From Alphaproteobacteria bacterium UBA3002 (GTDB taxonomy: Bacteria > Pseudomonadota > Alphaproteobacteria > Rickettsiales > UBA3002), in NCBI GenBank assembly GCA_002346425.1, contig DDZS01000077.1, forward strand, positions 15,260-40,681: a DNA stretch of 25,422 nucleotides. Direction: 5' to 3'. Below the pieces are notes generated by a model. That model ran no database searches. It saw only the letters and a list, made by a program, of their open reading frames with translations, and was not told the DNA's origin. Positions 23,270-25,422 of this stretch are shown piece by piece. The stretch's first letter is position 1. Every line of letters starts with the position of its first letter. The translations under genes and the position numbers were made by a program.

Positions 23270-23980
23270 TTAATTAACTATACCTGAAATGCCGTTGTAG
23301 GTGTATTCTGTATCGTAAAGCGCGTTCACTAAAATCTCTATTTCCTTATGAAGTGGTTCGCCGAACAATTCGATGAACTGAATGTGCAGATATCGTGCTA
23401 TAATATATTCGTCCGAACTTTCGTTGCTGCCGGTTCTGGAAATTGGTATATGGCTACGAAGAAACGAACGTGTATTGAGCACTTCTCCACGATAGGTCAC
23501 TAACCTATCTAGCTCCCTTCCTATATTTCTAATCGCCGATTGTAGATGAATTGTAAGAGAACTGTCGATGTTAGCGCATTTTTGGCTCATTCTTTGATTA
23601 AGGGCGGTTAAAGAAGCCAGGTCTTTTCTAACCTCTTTCGGTTGAAGCATCTTATACTGTTTAGCGATTTCGAGCGTGCTGGGTAGAGAGCGTATTATAT
23701 GCAAAATTGTGTCGTGCACATCTGCAGAGCTTTTGTATTCAGCTAAATTGGCATGATATTTTAACTCAAACAGCCTTTTCAGTGTAGTGTGGGTCTCGGC
23801 ATCAGTACTGCATAATAGAGGCTTGATATATTCCCACTCTGTTACACTGATAAAAGGTTGCTCACCATTGGTGCTGACCGATAAACGATATTCTTCTTCG
23901 AAATAATTTCTTATTCTATTGTCTGCTTTAGGAGGGAGCTCTAATAGAATTCTCTGATACAACTCTTCTTCGATAGTCAT
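23270..23980 (-). CDS. Unrecognised 236-aa helical protein coupled to the integrase
   Basis: The product is soluble, almost entirely helical and has no signal or membrane segment. The middle (about 115-165: LASLTALNQRMSQKCANIDSS, then SAIRNIGRELDRLV) looks like two long helices. I know no family for it. Its ATG overlaps the integrase stop as ATGA, so it is made together with the integrase. That placement suggests a role in transfer or maintenance of the unit, or cargo inserted at a coupled position. The codon use is more AT-rich than the integrase. Confidence 0.6.
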   Translation of the reverse strand: MTIEEELYQRILLELPPKADNRIRNYFEEEYRLSVSTNGEQPFISVTEWEYIKPLLCSTDAETHTTLKRLFELKYHANLAEYKSSADVHDTILHIIRSLPSTLEIAKQYKMLQPKEVRKDLASLTALNQRMSQKCANIDSSLTIHLQSAIRNIGRELDRLVTYRGEVLNTRSFLRSHIPISRTGSNESSDEYIIARYLHIQFIELFGEPLHKEIEILVNALYDTEYTYNGISGIVN

Positions 23981-25218
23981 GAGATGCCGCGGCCGCCTGC
24001 AACAGCGATATTAACCACGTTCGCGCTTTCATTCTGCGAGCCTTCCAGAAAATCTGCCCACCACTGCATCATCTGGGTGCGCTGTTCCAGATACTCTGCC
24101 TTGTTGTAAGCACCTCGGACTTTGTTGTCTTCCACATGTGCCAGCTGCTTCTCGATATGGTCATGGTTGAACCCATGTTCATTCAGCACAGTGCTGGCGG
24201 TATGGCGGAAGCCGTGTGGGGTTGCCTTGTCTCCTGTGTATTTTCTAACTGCTTTGATGAGCGCGACATCGGAAATGGGCTGGCCGTAGCGCTTCTGTCC
24301 CTGAAAGAGCAGCGGGTTATTGCCGGTCAGGGCTTTCAGCTGCCGGAGTATGTCGATTGCCTGTGCTGAGAGGGGAACAATATGCTCGCGCTTCATCTTC
24401 ATCCGCTCGGCAGGAATGACCCACTGTTTCTTCTTCATATCGAACTCGTCCCAGCGTGCGCCGCGTAATTCTCCGGGGCGAACGATGGTAAGGGCAAGCA
24501 GCCAAACCGCCAGCTTGGTCGGGTGCCTGTAGTTGTCAGCGTTCAACCGTTCGACGAAACCGGGTATCTCCGCTTCTTTAAGGTGGTCGCGGTTCTTGGG
24601 CGTATAGCTGCGGATTACCTTACTACGCCCCTGCGCCGGGTTTGTCTCACACAGGTCGAGGTTGATGGCGTAATCGAAGATGGCGACGCAATACTGGTTA
24701 ATGCGCTTGGCGACATCGAGTGCTCCGCGAGTTTCGATTTGCTGCAGGATGCCGATGATGTCACGTGGCTTCACCTGCGCGATGGGTTTGTAGCCGATGG
24801 GCTTGAAGACATCCTTCTCCAGACGGCTGAGGATGTTTTTAGCGTGCTTGGGTGCCCAGCTCTGTTTGTCATACCATTCGCGGGCGACGGACTCGAAGGT
24901 GAGGGCATGTTCATCGATGCGGGCTTGCCTCGCTGCTTTGCGCTGGAAAGCCGGGTCATGGCCATCTGCTACCTTGGCTGTGGCCTCATCGCGTTTGCGT
25001 CTGGCATCGGCCAAGGACAGATAACCTTCACCATTTCCGTAAGCGCCTAGCGTCAGCGTTTTGCGTTTGTCGCCGTAGCGATAGTCATAGGTCCAGGCTT
25101 TGCGGCCACCCGGATGAACCAGCAGGCGCATACCGCCTTCACCGGGCATCTTGTAGGGTTTCGCCTCAGGCTTCGCGTTCCTGACTGCTTTTTCCGTATA
25201 GAAGTATCGTTCTGCCAC
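23977..25218 (-). CDS. int: Intact P4-type tyrosine integrase of unit B
   Basis: This 413-residue recombinase has an N-terminal arm-binding domain (DUF4102-like, about 1-95: FYTEKAVRNAKPE, DGHDP), a core-binding domain (about 105-200, WAPKHAKNILSRLE), and the catalytic domain. The catalytic positions are R247 in RPGELRGARW, a lysine in RMKMKREH (about 274-276), H335-x-x-R338 in PHGFRHTAST, H361 in LAHVE and Y371 in RGAYNKAEY. It should recombine the 18-bp core in the tRNA-fMet 3' end with the copy in the element circle. It starts 165 bp inside the tRNA attachment site and reads away from it. Three AAACCGTC arm octamers lie just upstream and overlap its likely promoter. Except for those in unit B, the other integrases in the array are damaged. 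Confidence 0.95.
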   Translation of the reverse strand: MAERYFYTEKAVRNAKPEAKPYKMPGEGGMRLLVHPGGRKAWTYDYRYGDKRKTLTLGAYGNGEGYLSLADARRKRDEATAKVADGHDPAFQRKAARQARIDEHALTFESVAREWYDKQSWAPKHAKNILSRLEKDVFKPIGYKPIAQVKPRDIIGILQQIETRGALDVAKRINQYCVAIFDYAINLDLCETNPAQGRSKVIRSYTPKNRDHLKEAEIPGFVERLNADNYRHPTKLAVWLLALTIVRPGELRGARWDEFDMKKKQWVIPAERMKMKREHIVPLSAQAIDILRQLKALTGNNPLLFQGQKRYGQPISDVALIKAVRKYTGDKATPHGFRHTASTVLNEHGFNHDHIEKQLAHVEDNKVRGAYNKAEYLEQRTQMMQWWADFLEGSQNESANVVNIAVAGGRGIS

Positions 25219-25236
25219 CTTGCTACCTCCGATTCC

Positions 25237-25268
25237 AAACCGTCAAATAAACCGTCTCATAAACCGTC
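25237..25268. repeat. Right arm sites of unit B (AAACCGTC x3)
   Basis: Copies at 25237-25244, 25249-25256 and 25261-25268 repeat every 12 bp. The same octamer with the same spacing occurs at the unit's other end. They lie 19-50 bp upstream of the integrase start, so the integrase may control its own promoter. Between here and the tRNA (25269-25380) I see no gene. Confidence 0.7.
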
Positions 25269-25380
25269 TTTGGTTCTGGATATAGCCTTATCGCACTGGA
25301 CAATATCGGACAAGGTAAAACGCAAAAGCCTTGGTTTTGCTTATGTTTTGGGCTTGGGTGGATTTGGCTGGAAAAGGTGT

Positions 25381-25398
25381 TGGTTGCGGGGGTAGGAT
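25381..25398. repeat. Attachment site in the tRNA-fMet 3' end
   Basis: This is the intact tRNA-proximal copy of the 18-bp repeat. On the minus strand it spells the end of the T arm, the acceptor strand and CCA. Copies at 3453 (identical) and 11118 (one mismatch) mark the other unit junctions. Confidence 0.9.
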
Positions 25399-25422
25399 TT
25401 GAACCTACGACCTTCAGGTTAT
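25381..25422 (-). tRNA. Initiator tRNA-fMet (CAU), 3' half, cut by the window edge
   Basis: Read on the minus strand, the sequence starts with AT of the anticodon, then AACCTGA, AGGTC, the T arm GTAGG-TTCAAAT-CCTAC, the acceptor strand CCCCGCA, discriminator A and CCA. The acceptor strand ending in A at position 72 (usually facing C1) is the mark of the initiator and sets it apart from elongator tRNA-Met. The 5' half lies beyond the window, so the C1-A72 mismatch cannot be checked. Confidence 0.8.

Larger units (their letters stand above)
11118..25398. mobile_element. Unit B: intact integrative defence island next to tRNA-fMet
   Basis: The unit is bounded by the attachment copy at 11118 and the tRNA 3' end at 25381. 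AAACCGTC octamers spaced 12 bp lie inside both ends (two copies left, three right). It contains an intact P4-type integrase and an AlpA regulator. The cargo includes a type I restriction-modification operon, an Mrr nuclease, a DUF4145 protein, a Fic enzyme and a MuF toxin with its likely immunity protein. It restored the tRNA 3' end on insertion. Confidence 0.8.

Noticed and set aside
24523..25050. Rightward 175-codon frame opposite the unit B integrase
   Set aside because: It is the complement of a conserved recombinase and only mirrors its codon pattern.

Overview
The window looks like a piece of an alphaproteobacterial chromosome. The evidence is the 3' half of an initiator tRNA-fMet at the right edge (minus strand, CCA encoded, A at position 72), whose anticodon-stem and T-arm sequence look alphaproteobacterial, plus an intergenic palindrome of a kind common in that class near the left edge. 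I cannot name the genus. Ordinary chromosomal genes occupy only the first 1.2 kb: a YiiX-like papain-fold hydrolase and a DUF486 membrane protein. Everything from about 1.22 kb to the tRNA reads as an array of integrative elements stacked in tandem at the 3' end of the tRNA gene.

The 18-bp end of the tRNA gene (core GTTGCGGGGGTAGGAT) recurs at 3453-3470 and 11118-11135, and a degenerate form lies near 1223. These sites cut the array into three units. Each unit has an integrase reading leftward, starting 110-165 bp inside its right-hand site, and the three integrases are in successive states of decay. Unit 0 (1223-3470) has only a frameshifted N-terminal integrase remnant. Unit A (3453-11135) has a nearly full-length integrase with one frameshift and an early stop. 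Unit B (11118-25398), next to the tRNA, has an intact integrase. In units A and B the same octamer (TACCTTAA in A, AAACCGTC in B) repeats every 12 bp at both ends, as expected for integrase arm sites.

Unit 0 carries two unrecognised genes (308 and 170 aa) that share a 17-bp upstream motif. Unit A reads right to left: broken integrase, a small protein, two small helix-turn-helix/AlpA-type proteins, a RepA-like AAA ATPase, the 3' stump of a PIWI (Argonaute-like) gene, then a tightly packed cassette of a double-domain D12 adenine methyltransferase, a PD-(D/E)XK endonuclease and a signal-anchored coiled-coil membrane protein.

Unit B is a defence and conflict island. Its left third holds a Fic AMP-transferase, a MuF-domain polymorphic toxin and the toxin's likely immunity protein. 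Next come an Mrr-type restriction enzyme and a DUF4145 zinc-ribbon protein that converges on a complete type I restriction-modification operon (hsdM-hsdS-93 aa ORF-hsdR). The hsdR product itself has a DUF4145-like N-terminus. To the right are a structured leader with a small membrane protein, a second structured stretch, an AlpA regulator, and a 236-aa protein of unknown function whose start overlaps the integrase stop. An extra pair of 12-bp-spaced repeats at 13440-13552 suggests that unit B may itself be a fusion of two elements.
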